A stretch of 64,000 nt of DNA from Strongylocentrotus droebachiensis (GCA_035222895.1 JAVYIG010004986.1:83243-147242), one strand, 5' to 3'; numbered from the stretch's first letter, positions 1 through 15,045 are shown. Notes: generated by a model not told the origin, from the letters alone. A program made the numbers and translations.

Positions 1-381
1 CAATCAACAGACTTGATATCCTAAAGTTGTTTAACAAGATATTGCATGTGTACTTCAACAATGCATACAAATCACAGTATACAAATACAATTCTACTAAA
101 CAAAATATACAATTTAGAATATTTGCTCCGTATTAAAATATCCCTCTCATTAATATTTTTAAAGAAATTTGTATCAAATTCTGGATCCATTCGAAGTACA
201 AATTTTCGCTTATTTTATACATCTAAAATCTTTGATATTCAGTGATGAACACCATATTTTTTCTTGTTGATTAAAAAACTGCAAACAATAACTACAGATA
301 TTAAACTGAAATGTTGACAATTTAAGTAAGAATAAAAATCCCTACTGTGTTAGGATTAAGGTGAGTTTATTTGATTCTTAC
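1..381. other. Intron after exon 21 (partial)
   Basis: AT-rich intronic sequence. I see no exon, repeat or RNA gene in it. Confidence 0.6.
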
Positions 382-453
382 CTCATCTCTGGACATGAGA
401 GGGGTATCCAGCTCTACACTGCCTGATTTCCTGTCAATCATATCTTTACGCAA
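382..453 (-). CDS. CACNA2D: Alpha2delta exon 21 (last exon in the window)
   Basis: 72 bp, 24 codons, phase 0 on both sides, with acceptor CCTTTCAG and donor GTAAGA. It encodes LRKDMIDRKSGSVELDTP and ends LMSRDE, aligning with mammalian I-R-N-K-M-I-D-G-E-S-G...K-S-Q-D-E. The next exons lie to the left of the window. Confidence 0.93.
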
Positions 454-1219
454 CTGAAAGGACAAATATTCATGTCACATTATATATTCTGGATATATTT
501 GGGTATACGTTATTTGGAATAATGCAAACAGTAATCGGTCATATCTCAAAATACAATACTGAAAATCAGAGACGTATCCCCAAATCAATCCCAGCTTTTT
601 AGACCTTATGAAGATATATTTAGATTAGGATGGCAATCTTGAACAAGCCAGCTTGTTTATGTGAAAACATGCCTATTCTACATCAGCCAAAAGATAGTGC
701 GGTGACCTTGATTCTAGCTGCATACTACAATCTTGACATCAACATAACTCATCATCCTTGTATCAAATTTCACCTTAAGTTTTCCTCTATTAAAATTGTG
801 GGATCTTGAAGCTGGATTGTTTCTTCAATACTCTTTGCCCTATACTCAACTAATTCAATAAAATCCAAATCTCGGTTTGATTTTCAGTAAAATACAAGCC
901 TCTAAGATTACATTTAAATTTCAATTATGCAAGATGTTTAACTTCTTCATCGATTTCTAACTACAACAGCTATTAAAAGTGGAATATTTGAAGACCAGCT
1001 GTACATGTTTACAAATTCATAACTAGTCCAATGTATGACTAATTGTTCAACAACTTCTATCAATCTGCACCTTGACTGTTTGTACACATTTAATCTTTGT
1101 AACCGTGTGGATCTATCACTCTACCAAAGTCTTTCATCCCATCCATCACATAAATATTCAAAGGCTCCTGGAAATTCTGGGCATAGAACAGATGAAATAA
1201 ATCTAGCAATGTAACTTAC
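454..1219. other. Intron between exons 20 and 21
   Basis: 766 bp of AT-rich sequence with nothing recognisable beyond the flanking splice sites. Confidence 0.6.
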
Positions 1220-1291
1220 CGCTTTCTTTTCTTCAGTTTCGTACTCTACCTCCAAGAAGTCCACATTGGGTGGATCAGACAAATAGTTCAA
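1220..1291 (-). CDS. CACNA2D: Alpha2delta exon 20
   Basis: 72 bp, 24 codons, phase 0 on both sides, with donor GTAAGT. It encodes LNYLSDPPNVDFLEVEYE and ends TEEKKA, matching the family L-D-F-L-D/E-x-E segment that precedes the R-x-K/D-M-I-D motif. It is separated from exon 19 by an 11-kb intron. Confidence 0.9.
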
Positions 1292-4200
1292 CTAAATAGA
1301 CACATGAAATAATACAAACAACATTCAAAGTGGGTCATTAAAAGATACTTTTGGATCAATTAGATATGAATAAAGTGTCTTGAAGGGCTAGGGAAATAGA
1401 GCAAGTGTGGCAATGGTAAGTATTAAGATCACTGACCTAACTAGCGTTTCAAAAATAAAATAGTTACCTGTATTTAAAAATTATCCTGTAGCACCTTATT
1501 ATTGACTGTTTACATGCTACATGTTTATGTTTAACTAAGAGTCATGTCATTTGAATTCAACAACAATTGAGTTAATTAGGAAATATTGTAGCAAAATAAA
1601 GAGAAAATTTACTAATCTTTTCTTGTTCAAAATTTTAATTGAAGTGCCTCTTGCAAATCCGTCCTATTTCCTCAGGAAATAATAAGATGCTTATAAGTTT
1701 CAATAAGATGGACTCACACTGAAGGGTTTATGATAATACATGAGGAACCAAGGCTGATGACTACAACATCTTTTCATATACCTAAAACTACATTATACTC
1801 AAGAGTCAACATTTATTTCAAAGGGAATTCAGGGGTCAATATTTTTTCTAGTGGTTTTCTATTATTTTTCTAAAACAAAAATATAATATTATGCAACCAA
1901 CCTTTACTGTACATAAATCATTTCATTAAGTGTCTATCATTTACCTATGATATCATGCACTATACACTCACTAATAGCTATCGTTCATTAATTCTCATAT
2001 GACATATCCATGCTTTTTGGCATGCAACAGCATGTAAAGAAGATACATATATGGTGTTTCACTCAATATGAACATTACAGTAGAAAGAATACATATATTA
2101 TCAGTTTGGAAGAATGTACCAAATCCATACTGAGTAAACACAAATTAATAAATTGCGATAAAAATAACTGTTTTATCTAACAAGTAAAAATAGTTAAAAA
2201 ATCACACAAACATGCTTCATTTTCAAGAGAAAAGATTAGCATATCATTAGCAGCAAAAAACAGCAAATCAAATTACTGAAAATTTGACACTTAAGAATTT
2301 CTCTTAATACTAGAAAAGTTTTACATGCACATATCCTTCACGCTTCAGTGAATCTAATTTTGTGCCGGTTAGTGATAAGGAGATATCATATATCTAAGCA
2401 AACATATAGTATCACGATTGACAAACCATGAATAAATATGAACGGTATGTCTGGCATAAAACCCATTGAAAATAGGTATAATATATTCACTACTGAAATC
2501 TACATTGTTCAGTGCAATAGGTTGGCTAATCAGGAAAGTAGCTTTTGTTTGTTTGACCGACGTAACCTAACACTATCTAATAACGTATACCCTGAATGCT
2601 ATATTTGTTATCGAGAGAAACATGTCTTGATTAATTTTTCATTGATTGTATACATATCTTTCAGAGTTTGCCTTGTCCTATACATGGCAAGGAATGTCTC
2701 CTGTGTTATGCCTTTTATTCACTTCTTTCATCACAAAAATGACAAATGTCTTGATTTCACCACTGAGAAATTATTATTTTAGGAATTACTATACCATTAG
2801 TCAATGGTCATATCAAGGAGTGTTCATTTTGGGATGAAATATGTGGAGAAAAGACATGTATGTATGTCATTTGGTATGTATGTCATACACTGACCCGCCC
2901 TTAAAGGCATTGCTTCCCTTTTGCAGCCAACATTAAATTCTGTAGAACTTTGCAGGAATTATGTATATGTCACATATGTCCTATCTGTGAAATTTCAACG
3001 TTAGCAGTGTCCTAGTATTCAAAATATGCAAGGAAACCTGTTTACTTTCTAGACTTCACTGTCAGACACTATTGAGTGACTGACTAACTTCTTTTTTTTT
3101 GTTAGTAATATCATAAAATGAGCTATAAATGGTTCATGAGCATTTGTACACATCAATAACCCACTGCTTGTAATGGCCAAAATTAAGCTGATTGAATCTT
3201 TGCGCAGTACAAAACGTAAGACCATACGGTACAAGGGTCCGAAAATCAGATGATTTTCTACGCATAATTTTCTAAACGCGTTACGAAAATTCCTAATTCC
3301 ACATAAAGGCAATTACCAGTTCTAATCCTTTCAGGGGAGGTTTTAATTGGTATTATCTCTTGTTTACCATAGGGTTCACACAAGTTTATATTTTCAGCCT
3401 GCAAAAGGGACATATACCACATTTAATAGAAATACTACATGGAAATGAAGGTGAAACTAGGCCAGACAGCTTATTACTGGTGTTGTACCACTATTTGAGA
3501 CTGTTTCCTCTTATATACCTAAAAATGGTCATGGGAATGCAGTCATTGATGAGTTTGATGGTGACTGCCTAGTAACACGCTACAAAGAGATAACTTTTAA
3601 AGATATTTCACTCCACACAAATTAAATGGTATCATGCAGAATCAGTAATGAAATGTGAAAGGATCGAATGATTACATGCAATAAATAATATGAGGATAAT
3701 GGATGAGAAAACATACCAGGTATATATAATAAATGAACATGCATGGTCAGCAATTGCCATGCGGTTAGTCGACACAGACACAGCCATGAATATATCAATT
3801 AAAGATTGTAACATTAAGATTGTGCAGGCATGTGTAGGCTCTTAGCATTAAATCAATAATTTAAAATCCCCAACAGCCACACTATATGCACCTTTTTTCT
3901 ACAACACATTAACAAAATCTTACAGTGATTTCAAACATATTTACAATTTCTAGTTTTTTCATTGAAGTATAAAAATCATAAAAGACAAGTGATCATTACA
4001 CTTAGGTCTATATAATGTTTATACTTTTTCTAAAAAAGTAATACTATAGATGACACTCCCGAATAATATTCACCATGTATAAAATGTCTAACATGTGACA
4101 GTACAGGTTCTATAATAAAACTTTATTACTCCACACAACACAAAATGAATACTGAAGATAAATGATAGTAATGGGGGAATGGGGTTTTGCTAAAAATTAG

Positions 4201-7200
4201 GATGTACCCCATCTACAGTAGTTCACATTAAAGGTATATAAAATGAGTATTACAAGAAAGCTGTCGCTTTGAAAAATTAAATATTTTGACACTACAACGG
4301 TTTTAGGATATGATATGATGGGGATGGGGGATATGATGGGGATGGGGGACATATGTTAATGCATGGAGTTATATCAATGAATAGGACACTAGGCTTATCA
4401 AGTTTACAATATTTATATTATATTGACTGGGCTTGGGGGGGTATATCAGAAATCTTGACCACGCTAAGATCATATTGCCCCGTGGTCAATATTTCTGATA
4501 TACACCAAAAGAAGACCTGTCAATATAATCATTTTTACCTAAACAAGGCATTTTTTAACAAATTATTTATATACAACTTTGGTATCAAGCATGAATTTTA
4601 CTCCCGTCTGTTTGCCGGTCCATCTGATTTCAGGTTATTCAGGCAGGTTTGTAATTCTGACGTAACAATGATTGTTACCGTGTGTAATTGTGATGTAACA
4701 ATTTTAACGCCTACACAATACTGCACGTAAAGCGCACTGGCAAGAAAGAGTGGAATATGGCTCAATATTGCCCTCCGATTTAGCACAGTGGTTTACAGGG
4801 GAAACCCGGAAGAGGGCAAAATGGCAAATATTCACCACTCCGGTTTCGTATTCGGAGCAGCGAGCAAAATACGACTTTTTATTTAGCAGCTAAAATGCCT
4901 TGTATAGGTAATAATGGTACATATTGTCTGTTGAGAGCCAGAAGGTCTCTGTGTTAAAGCACATGAGTTAACACCCCTCTAGCTCCAAGCAGAATGGACA
5001 AGTGGGAAATATGAACACACATCATTACACCAATATCAGGTTGTTCACCTTTCTTTTCCATGGTACACAGAGAGACGGGGAAAAGGATTACTACCCTTAC
5101 ACTTAAAAACAAGTGGGATATCACATTATCACACCACGGCAAACATCTTTTTTTATCAATAACTGTATCCATTATTGTGTGCGCTCTATGTCAAAAGCTA
5201 TTAATTATCACATTTCTGGCTTCCAGCACAAAATAGGGAGGATATATTTCGACTGAATGGTTGAACAAGTATATATGAAATCTGTAATAATTTTTTGTTA
5301 AATATCTCTGATTTGAAAAAGATAAACTCATAAAGAAGAATTTAGTTTCATTTTGTTATGTTAAAACTGCGACATACGGCAAGTGTACCATCTATAGAAA
5401 TTATGTAAGTGCTAGCACACCAATTTGTGTGTTACATTTAAAATAACTGATGAAAAAAATAACATTCATTCATTTGTTCATGCCTTACAATGCCACTGGG
5501 TGTAGAAGTTGTGAGTTCTTGATAATGTACCATATTTTTGAAAAACAAAATGCTGTAATGGACACATCTTTTGTGTCAATCTGTGGTCTTATTAAAAGAC
5601 TTTACATAAATAATTGTGAAGCTATATTTATCTTGAAATTTATCAAACATTCAACATACCCTAGGAAATTAAGTTGTCTACATGACAAAAAAGATGTGTG
5701 TCACATGATAATAACAATTTATTTTTGATACTATCTAATCATTACATTGACTCAATAATTGTTGCATTAATGATGGGTTCTGTGTGCACAGTTGTTAGAA
5801 TGATTGATGTAAGACATGGGTAAAAATGATACGCTGACAATGAAAACTGATGAAACTCAATCACAATAAAATCATGAAACAGTGATGAAGGTGGATGGAT
5901 AGGGAGGATGAAGAAGGTGGTGGATGTGGATGGAAGGAAGGGGGGGGGGACATTCAATGTTTGATGATGATGATAAGGTGGAGGTAAACAATGAGAGCAA
6001 CTGAAGATTAATTGAATGCAAGATGGATCACCATGAAACAACTTGGGGAAACATGACCTTTCATTCTAAAAAAATAAAATCACAACAGAACAGCCATTTT
6101 TGAATGACAAATGATGAGTTAAAAACAATGATGTATGGTGGTGGATGATCGCAGGATGAAATCATGCTTTGCTATTTGCAGCGATGGGACTTTATAATCA
6201 TTGGTAAAATGTCCTCCAATTAATATGAACAAAAGATAGAAGAAAAGAAGTGAGCACTTCAGGGAGAAAAAAAACATATGAAGAAACAGACTAACAACAG
6301 AATGAAGCAAAGTTTTGCTGATTTATTTTATCAGACACCCAACCTTGATACTAAGTTACTTTGAGTAAAGCCAACAGAAAAAACGAAATGAAAAAATATG
6401 TAAAGGAACAGATCATTATCTATTAAAGTGAATTTCACATGATTAAATCTGCCAAGAAGTTGAGATGTTATTCTTTGACGACTCTCCTTATTTTGTTGGT
6501 CTATAGAATTTGTCCCTTTCTCAAAGTTTCCTCTTCTTTCATGCAAATGCCTAGGAGTCGACACATGACATGTAAGCTAAAGATGTGCGTAACTTGATAT
6601 CAAGCTTGGGTATCTTTCACAGGGTTGACTTATGTAATGTATGATAAAATTAAGAAGAGCTCAGATCATTTTTTTGTTTTTCACACACATACAGAATAAA
6701 TGACACCCTGGGACAAAGCAAAAATGAACTTATGATGGGTTGTTTGCCAAATAAAAATGAACACCAAATTAATTTGATTAGGAGTTACTTCTTGAAGTAT
6801 GTTTTGTTTTGTTTGTTTCACTAAGAATTAAGCATTTGGACAGAAGTGATGAGTTAAGTCTGTACTTAATGGAAGGTGTTCTTATACTTCTGGTTCACAA
6901 AAGACAAAGAAATTATTGAAAAATATTACATTCCTTTTCCTCATGTTTTTACTATAGTATCTCCACACATCATTGATTTAACTAAATAATGTTTTTTACA
7001 GGCAGTTTAAACCATTTTCACACATCAAAAGTCTTACAAGGCTATTACTATGACAAGTCCAGTTCCTTTGTCCATACAAATCCAGACCAAACAGCTTTAG
7101 AGTAGATTAGACTAATATGAGCCAATTCATGAGTAAGTTTTGTAGCAGAAAAATTGTCCTTTAATGTCACGATTCTCCTATTTTTCTAACAGACGTTTAA

Positions 7201-10200
7201 CTTTATTTTCAGTACATTTTCTGGTATCTTACAAACTTTGCAATCAGCTGAATATCAACCAAATTGGGCAATTATCTCTGTGAAAAAATAGATTTCTTGA
7301 TCTCAGCAGATGGTATGTAAAATGTGCAAAAAGTAACTATAAAAGCTGCTGACTTCTTAGGAGAAAAAAATCAATCCATTTCTCTGATTTAGATTTCATA
7401 TTTAAGTGAGAAGTTGGGTAGGAAGGACTTTAGTTACTATTGTAGCAGATTTTGTTTACTATTTTTGGTCACCAATACAAGGGTGCTTGCTAGTGTCTAG
7501 GGTAGCTAGTATGTCAAACAAACATACTTTGGGGATAATTCTACATCTTGAAGTTCCCATTTTTATATATGGGCAATAATCCCTTTTTATTATTTATGAT
7601 AACATGACAGGACACAAGTCAGATAAAATGCTTTATTACTTATTTGTCAGTTTCCCGTTTTTTAACATTTGCGATGGTCAAGACTAAATCAAAACACATA
7701 TTCAAAAGGATGTGAGTGTAGAAATTGTCAAAGTTAGGTAAAATGTGTTACTTGCAGATTAGACTACTGAAGATATAATAATTGAAAACACTGGGGGTTT
7801 ATCCAAAACAAAACCATCAAACCATAACAGTCATAGTTATTACATAAACAACACCAATAATTGAGTACTGGTATTAGATGAGAATTCCTAAATATTTTAT
7901 CTGTTTCTTTTTTTAAACAAAAATCTAGATCAAGGGTGACAAATGAAATATTGGTCTCAGCAAATATTAGCCCAATAAATAGCCCAATAAAATTGTATTT
8001 ATATTTCTATAAAATGCTTATTCCAAAATTACTTCTTTCAACTTAGAGCTAACATTCCCGAATTGTTGTGACCTTTGAGCTGAGGAATACATTTTTAGCA
8101 TGAGCAATAATTTTCTGTAAATCATATATAATTCATATTACTTTTGCCTTTAAAACATTTAGTTACCGTACTTATTCCATAAAAGAAAAAGGCATGCAGG
8201 CCCTACTTAAGTAACGCTTTTGTCCATAGACTATTCAATTTCCATCCCTACAGCTTTGGCTGGGGTCCTCTGTATTCAACAAAAGTAAATTCCTTGCTTC
8301 ATCATTAATTTATCATTCTAGTTATATATGCCAATTCAAAAACATGTGAAGTCATTTGAAATTAACAAAGTATTGCAGATGTCCAGTAATCATAAGTGAT
8401 CACCCAACATTCAAGACATACATGTCATTTAATGCTAAAGCAGGCAAAATTAATCATTCAAATGCATGTATTCCATACTACCCATAAATAATACTGGCAA
8501 ATAAAGTGACTGATCAAAAGCCCTTTTCTGCATTTGGTCAAAATCCAAACACTTATCATATTGAGGCAAAAGTCTTTAAATAATATCTTGCACATGCATT
8601 GAGCAATCCAGAGCCCATCAGTTTACAATCAAAATGGCGTCATCATGCCGACTGATCATGATTATTTCAAACATAACGTGTTAACTGTGGGCAGGGGGCG
8701 TGGGGAATAAGATTATTATCTATTGAAGTGTCAAGCAGACTTGATTTAGTGTGAAAACATTACATACAATCCACACTAGTCAACCCTGAAACACAACTAC
8801 AAAGAGTATATAAGATGCAAAAACAAACACATACATGATGAGAGTATAAGGAGATAGATAGATATGATATAGGTTGCAGATTCAAATAAATACAACTCTG
8901 AGTGTAAGTGAAACCACCCACTCTCTCTCTCACTAAATTGCAAGGTAAGGTATTCCCGCAAAATGGGAACTCGAGAGAGGAGGGATATGGTGTTAGGGTA
9001 CCTCAAGAATGGATTCGATCACTTCCTGTTAGTCATCACCAACACAAAAAAGGAGAAATTTGAGATGGAAAGAGAAGGATGAAAGTAGTAATATGTTGCA
9101 TTCTTGGATGTTAAAAATAAAAGCAACAAAAGTAATGAATTAAACATGTCATGATGTTACATGAAAATGGAATGATACCTTCTTCTCCAAGTACGAATGA
9201 TTTATTTCAAAGATAACCCTAAAATCTGGAATATAAATCTGTAATTTGAAAGATCAATCAACAATTTTATTGACAATCCTTTGCTATAATTAAGTCATTT
9301 AGATCAATCAAAGAAATTGTACTTATGCACAAAATTGTAATTATTTTGGCTTTCTTTACACAAAACTCAAGTAAAGTGCATTTTGTTAATGTCAATGGAT
9401 TGGCAGATGATATGCATCTCTAGTTTTAATATTCAGCGTGAATTTGAAGCGTGAAGTGTTTTACTGTAGTTACCAGAACTCATGAGTACCTATACCTTTT
9501 CAATGACCACTTGCCTACTCATCAACAGATCATCCAATCACATATTGTATTTGCTATCTTTTACAGTTTCCATTCAGAAAAAAGAGGGACAAATTCCTAG
9601 AGTACATTGTACATAAAGATATGTCACAAGCAAATAAAATCATGTTTATTATATGTCTTAACCTGTCAATATGATATAAAACTGAGGAATGTGTTGGAAA
9701 ATATGAAAAGAAATCAAATATGGGCATTGTGAAAAAGTAAAATGCTGTAAACTGTTTTCAGGAAAAGGCATTCATATCTTGATTGTATGTTGAATAAATG
9801 ATATTCAAAACCAATTAGGGTGTAAATTTAAAAAAAAGTGCAATAACTTATCATAAAATTAAGAGGGTCCCAATGTTATGATTAGTTTTTAACATTTGAT
9901 ATTAAAGATGAGCATGAAAACCGAAAGATTACTGACTGCACAAAAATCATAATTTAGAATCCCTAAAATTCATACTGGCGATATCTAGTACACCTCCAAA
10001 ATGTGGTCTCCGATACATTCACGTCATCAAAATACTGATAATGCAGTACTTTCATAACTAATATGGTCCATGGAGAAGAAACAAAATAATCCAAAATGAA
10101 TGAAAATGAGTTAATGCGATGTGAAATCCTCATCATGATGAAGACCATGAAGAGATCCTTATATTGAATTGAAATGACTCAAAAATGCAATGTTCCATCA

Positions 10201-12319
10201 TACCATCCATGCTCAATACATGATATATTCCAATGTACATGCTTTAAGTCCTTTTGAAATGTATTTACATCTCTATTATTTAGGATAATGCAGGGGTTGT
10301 TCTCTGAGACTGTAATTTTCTCATAGCATCATATATTTTTTTACCAACTACAGTAGATAACAGAGTTTCTTAGAGGAGTTAATCACATTAAGTGCATACA
10401 GAAGAACATGATAGCAAGAGTTGCAGGTCAAATAACCCAGTTGCTTTGCTGGGAATTGCAGTCAGTTTATCAAATAATCCTTCTACTCAAAGGAAAGATA
10501 GAGATAAACAGGAGGAAAATCAATTTTAGTTGATACCATTTATGTGACATGCAGAAAGAATGCTTGTGTAATTATGCGTGCTGTGTTTGAAAGTTCTTCA
10601 GCTTTGAAAAAATATTATGTAACATGACATTTTATGTTTACAGAAGTCACACTATAATACTCATCATTAAAATATCATATTCTGTATAAAGATAATTAAA
10701 ATTGTAAAAAAGCAATTACAAAATTCAAAGATACCATTATAATTACATCATAGACCTTCACTGTACAGCAAATAGGGTTTTGAAGCTGAGGTACATGACA
10801 TCAAAAAATTAATTTGCAGTAGTAGTTTTAGTAGTCTACATCTACGTATACTATCTAATTTTTCCTTTCTAGTCTTTTTCAAAAGGTTATTAAGTTTAGC
10901 TGCTCTAAATTGGGGAATGCAAAAGAAAAAAACACTGGTATTCTTCTAAAAATGCAAGAAATAAAACCACAAAATGCATGTGGATGAAAGAGTAGTATTT
11001 CAATCATGCCTGTGTTATCTTAACTACTGGAAAATATCATTACAAGTCACTCCATTCGAACAGGTATGCCTCCAGATGATAAAGGTTGCTGAACATGAGA
11101 AATCCCTTTTTCTAATCTTAAAACCATTCCTTTCCTAGTTGTTCTCATGCCATATTGAACAATAACCAATTATATATACTCATTTTCAAATGAAAAAACA
11201 TTTAGACAAGTTGTAAAGTAGAAACACACTTCCCGTCTCCTGCATATACTTGAGCAAAACTGAGATTTACGACAAATTAAAAAGAACTGTATAACCATAA
11301 TCCATAAATGATATTAGTTGACCTGTAGATAGTAAAAATGGATGCAAGCTACAAGAAAGAGTACCAAAAGGTGAAGTGTCCTCCATTCCCTTATTTGTTA
11401 TCCTTTTCATTTTATTATGGAACAAACACATGTAAAGAGAAGTAATGACACTTCCAACATTTTACCTTTATTTTTGCATCAACTAAACTGTGTACCATAT
11501 TCCAATTTCCCTGAAGTTTATAATTTTTCTTCCAGCAACTCATTATGACAACAACTTTCTTTGAGATGACATCCGATACCTCACAATAGTGATAACTGTC
11601 CTTTATTTTCATAAAGATAGAATTTCATTTGGACTTCACATTTTCTAGGACGTCACTTTTTTCATATGGATTCAATAAAAGAAAAAGGGCCAATTCTACT
11701 TTTACGCCTCAATTTGGGGAATAATATCGTAGAGGCATGCACACAGACACACTTCAAGGAGATAGTACAGATACTGTAGGACGAAAATGTTAACAATAGC
11801 GACAAGTGTTAGTAAATATAGCATTTCTATCTACATAGTATCAATGGTATAGTACAAGCACTCTCTCTCTCTCACTAGTTCTAGCTTAGTTTAGTCCAAG
11901 TAGAAACAGCAACTACATGTACTTTGAAGAAATTAGGCATGCCACACGACATGTAGAAAGCCAAGTATGTCTTTGGAGGTTTTTCTGGGATAAAAATCAA
12001 TCTTGCTTTGTGTTATTAGTAAAATGTAATTACCAAATACTGTATTTATTTTATATTAACTAAATTGATGACAGATTCAATAGATCATTCAAAAATGAAA
12101 TTGTGGGGGGGGGGGAATCATGAAAAAAACATATTCATTTGTTCATTGGGTGTATGACAAACTTTGGCTACTCTTGTAGAAAGTCATCTTTGTGGACGTT
12201 ATTTTGAGATTCAATTCTGTAATATGAACATGTATTGCATGAAAATCTCACAATTCATTAATAATGTATTTGCTGATTTAATTAAATAATCATCGTATCT
12301 ATAATTGTACAAATCTTAC
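1292..12319. other. 11-kb intron between exons 19 and 20
   Basis: AT-rich sequence without a supported coding exon. It holds a short G-rich direct repeat (about 4313-4350), a near-perfect 22-bp stem-loop at 4442-4502, a purine-rich GGTGGATG-type stretch near 5880-5955, short CT runs near 8923 and 11860, and a G10 run near 12105. Short open frames here are small and unlike any family I know. Confidence 0.55.
4442..4502. repeat. 22-bp inverted repeat (stem-loop)
   Basis: Arms 4442-4463 and 4481-4502 are reverse complements with a single mismatch, separated by 17 bases. The arm reads TATATCAGAAAT[C/A]TTGACCACG. It is probably part of a decayed palindromic mobile element, since the sequence to about 4880 also has transposon-like, less AT-rich composition. 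Confidence 0.7.
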
Positions 12320-12394
12320 CTCAGCTTTCAGTCTGGGATGCAATAAGATGTAGCCATTACTGTTGATGCCGAACACATATGCCTGTGGTCCAAT
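12320..12394 (-). CDS. CACNA2D: Alpha2delta exon 19: Cache-like region
   Basis: 75 bp, 25 codons, phase 0 on both sides, with donor GTAAGA. It starts IGPQAYVFGINSNGYI and ends LLHPRLKAE. The Y-x-F-x-I-x-x-N-G-Y-I/V-L-L-H-P-x-L motif is characteristic of the alpha2delta Cache repeat. Confidence 0.94.
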
Positions 12395-15015
12395 CTAGAA
12401 ATCAAATTAATAACATATACACAAAAAGTGATCAAATATGCATTAAATTATCCAATATGAATACGTCTTGGAAAAAACTGCTTTGTACCACTAACATTCA
12501 AGACTGAAACTGGAATATCAACTTCATGTATACCTGCATCATGTATTTACCATAATTGTGCATGAAAATCCATCGGTACATGAAATTTTGACATATATTA
12601 TCCGTAATCACCTTATCCATTCCAATTTCTGAGGACAGTTATCATTGTCAAACTATACATATTTTACATCATGCAGCACAATTTTCAACATTTTCTATCT
12701 TTTAGATTTATTACCTATCATGCCACACGTGGATAGTGAAACGGGATTCACAAACAAATTTCATCCTAAACTTTGACAAAAAATAATTGTACATAAAAAG
12801 AAAAGCAATAAAAAAGCAGAGAATAACTTAAAACAATGAGGACAAAAGTTACTTTTAGATCTTAAACAATAGGTTTTTGGAAGTTCTAATTTTTTTTTTT
12901 ACAAATTGAAATAAAATATGCTCTTCATATTACATGTACTATAATGTTAATATTTCCTTTTCCTCCATCTGCTACAAATAAGACAAGCTGTTCCAACAAG
13001 TTTCACAAAAATATATGAAAAAATTAGATTATGCTTTACAAACTTCCATTCATGCCTTTTCATGGTTTCTTTTTTTTTTTCATGTTGATCATAATATAAA
13101 CAGAGTTCTACAGGATCAACATTCATCATTTCTTTAATCGTTTTGAAATTTACAAAAGAATGAAAAGCTGAACGAAACCTAGCGGCACATAAAACCATGT
13201 TTACATCAGAGGTGGGATATTTATTGGTCAGGTCGGAGCATCCAGTTTTGTTCAACATATCTATTTCTTCACAGTTTGTAATTTTGTATTTAAGTAGGTT
13301 TGTCAAAAAAAATTATATAGTTCTTTTCTATAGTTTGGGGCAATTCTTGATTTCCATCATTTCAATAACATTTTAGAATATTTATAAGTGATTCAATGCC
13401 TCTAATATCAGCAGCAGATATGGTTTGTTATGCCACTAGTCTTTGTTATTACAGCTACCTTATTAGCATAAACATTTTATGTACAAGTATATTTATATAA
13501 ATTAGTATTATATACATGAACATGTTAGTTGTTAGCAAAACGTTAATAATAGTTAAATTATTAGATACATATCTATTGAAATAATGGTGATGCCATGAGA
13601 ATTGAATTTCCCTGTTACATTTTAAGAGCTACCTACCTTCATCATACATTCAGTTTTACTTTACATACATGAATGGATAATTAGACTAACTACATGCATA
13701 AATACAAATATACATATATATATATGTCTTTCAAGGGTAGTACAATAATTATTAGCTGATGCTCAAATATTTTTGTCTAAATGCTCCATCATCTACGTTT
13801 ATGAATTAATCAATAATAGTTGCGCATTCTAATTAAAACAGCAAAATGTAAAGTGGTTTTAAGTATAATTGTTGCAGGGAAAAGGGATCTCTAACACAAT
13901 TCTATACAAAAACGAAAGAAAATCTTTTAATTTACAATTTTATTTCTCAATTCCCTGTTGTAAATTTGCATATTTAAAATAAATGAATAAGTGAAGTGTT
14001 AGAGGAAGATGAAGTGAATTGAATTGTATCAATGCAAATTACCAATAAGCTCATAAGAATATAAATTACTATGAAATGTACAAAGTATATTAAAGCATGC
14101 ATTGATATAAAATGTAAATATTAACAGATTGAAAATTATATGTACATACAAATATACATGGAATGATAATGGAATGCGAATTGGAAGCATGAATCAATGA
14201 ATAAAATCATAGTGATGATTATGGGTGAATTACAGAATGATTGTTTGACAAATGAAAGAAAGATGGAAGAAAATGTGAAAGACAATAATAAAGACAAGAT
14301 AAATGAAAGCCAGAAAGACACATCGAAAAATAGAAAAAGGTGATTGAAAAAAAATGAGAGAAAGATAGATTACAAATAAAAGAAAGATAAATTAATTTAA
14401 AATAGATAAAAGAAAGATGTATGAAATAAATGTAAATAAAAGACAAAAAGCATGAAGATGGTAAGTGAGTGCCATCGTGATGACACAAGTTAATGGAAAA
14501 ATAAAATCCTGCAATTAATGATCAACAAATGAAAACAAATTCAATAAAAAGGATGGATGATTGCACTAGAGTAGAGAAGTTATAAATAACTATAAAACTG
14601 TAATGATGAATGATTACTACACAAGTACAATATATACTTAGTAACCACAAGTAAACTTCTGGCTTTTTAATTTTGAACCCCCTTACATCAAATTAGACTC
14701 TACAGTAATGCCAATATTGCCATTGTGAGCCACTGCAGTTTGGTAAATTAGTTTAGTAGCATTACATTTACAAATGGAAGCTAAAATGAAGTGCAATAAA
14801 ATATTAAAGAGAACACACATACATAGGACAACATAAATACACATACATGAATAAACACAGCATGTTAGTGCTATCTATCATTATTAATCTAATGCACTAA
14901 TACACTAAGGAGCGACTAGTGGGATGAAAGAGATATTAGGCAGGTACACTTATTAGGTTATTAAACATGCTGTGCAGCATAGAATCTTGTCCATTTAAAC
15001 ATATCACACACTTAC
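12395..15015. other. Intron between exon 19 and cassette exon 18
   Basis: AT-rich, with poly-T runs near 12890 and 13070, a short (TA)n near 13710, and an A/G-rich AAAGAAAGAT-type region at about 14240-14460 that creates spurious Ser/Phe-rich frames on the minus strand. No exon seen. Confidence 0.55.
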
Positions 15016-15045
15016 AGATTCACTGAATGAAGAATTATACTCAGG
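15016..15045 (-). CDS. CACNA2D: Predicted 30-bp cassette exon 18
   Basis: A 30-bp stretch between a strong acceptor (CTTTTTTCAG) and a strong donor (GTAAGTGTG) encodes PEYNSSFSES, phase 0 on both sides. It lies between exons 17 and 19, which already join into a normal Cache sequence without it, so I read it as an optional Ser-rich insert with one N-S-S sequon. No family match supports the peptide itself. Confidence 0.55.

Noticed and set aside
9171..9215. Exon-like stretch encoding VIFEINHSYLEKK in the 11-kb intron.
   Set aside because: Its phase does not fit between exons 19 and 20 and it matches no part of the family.
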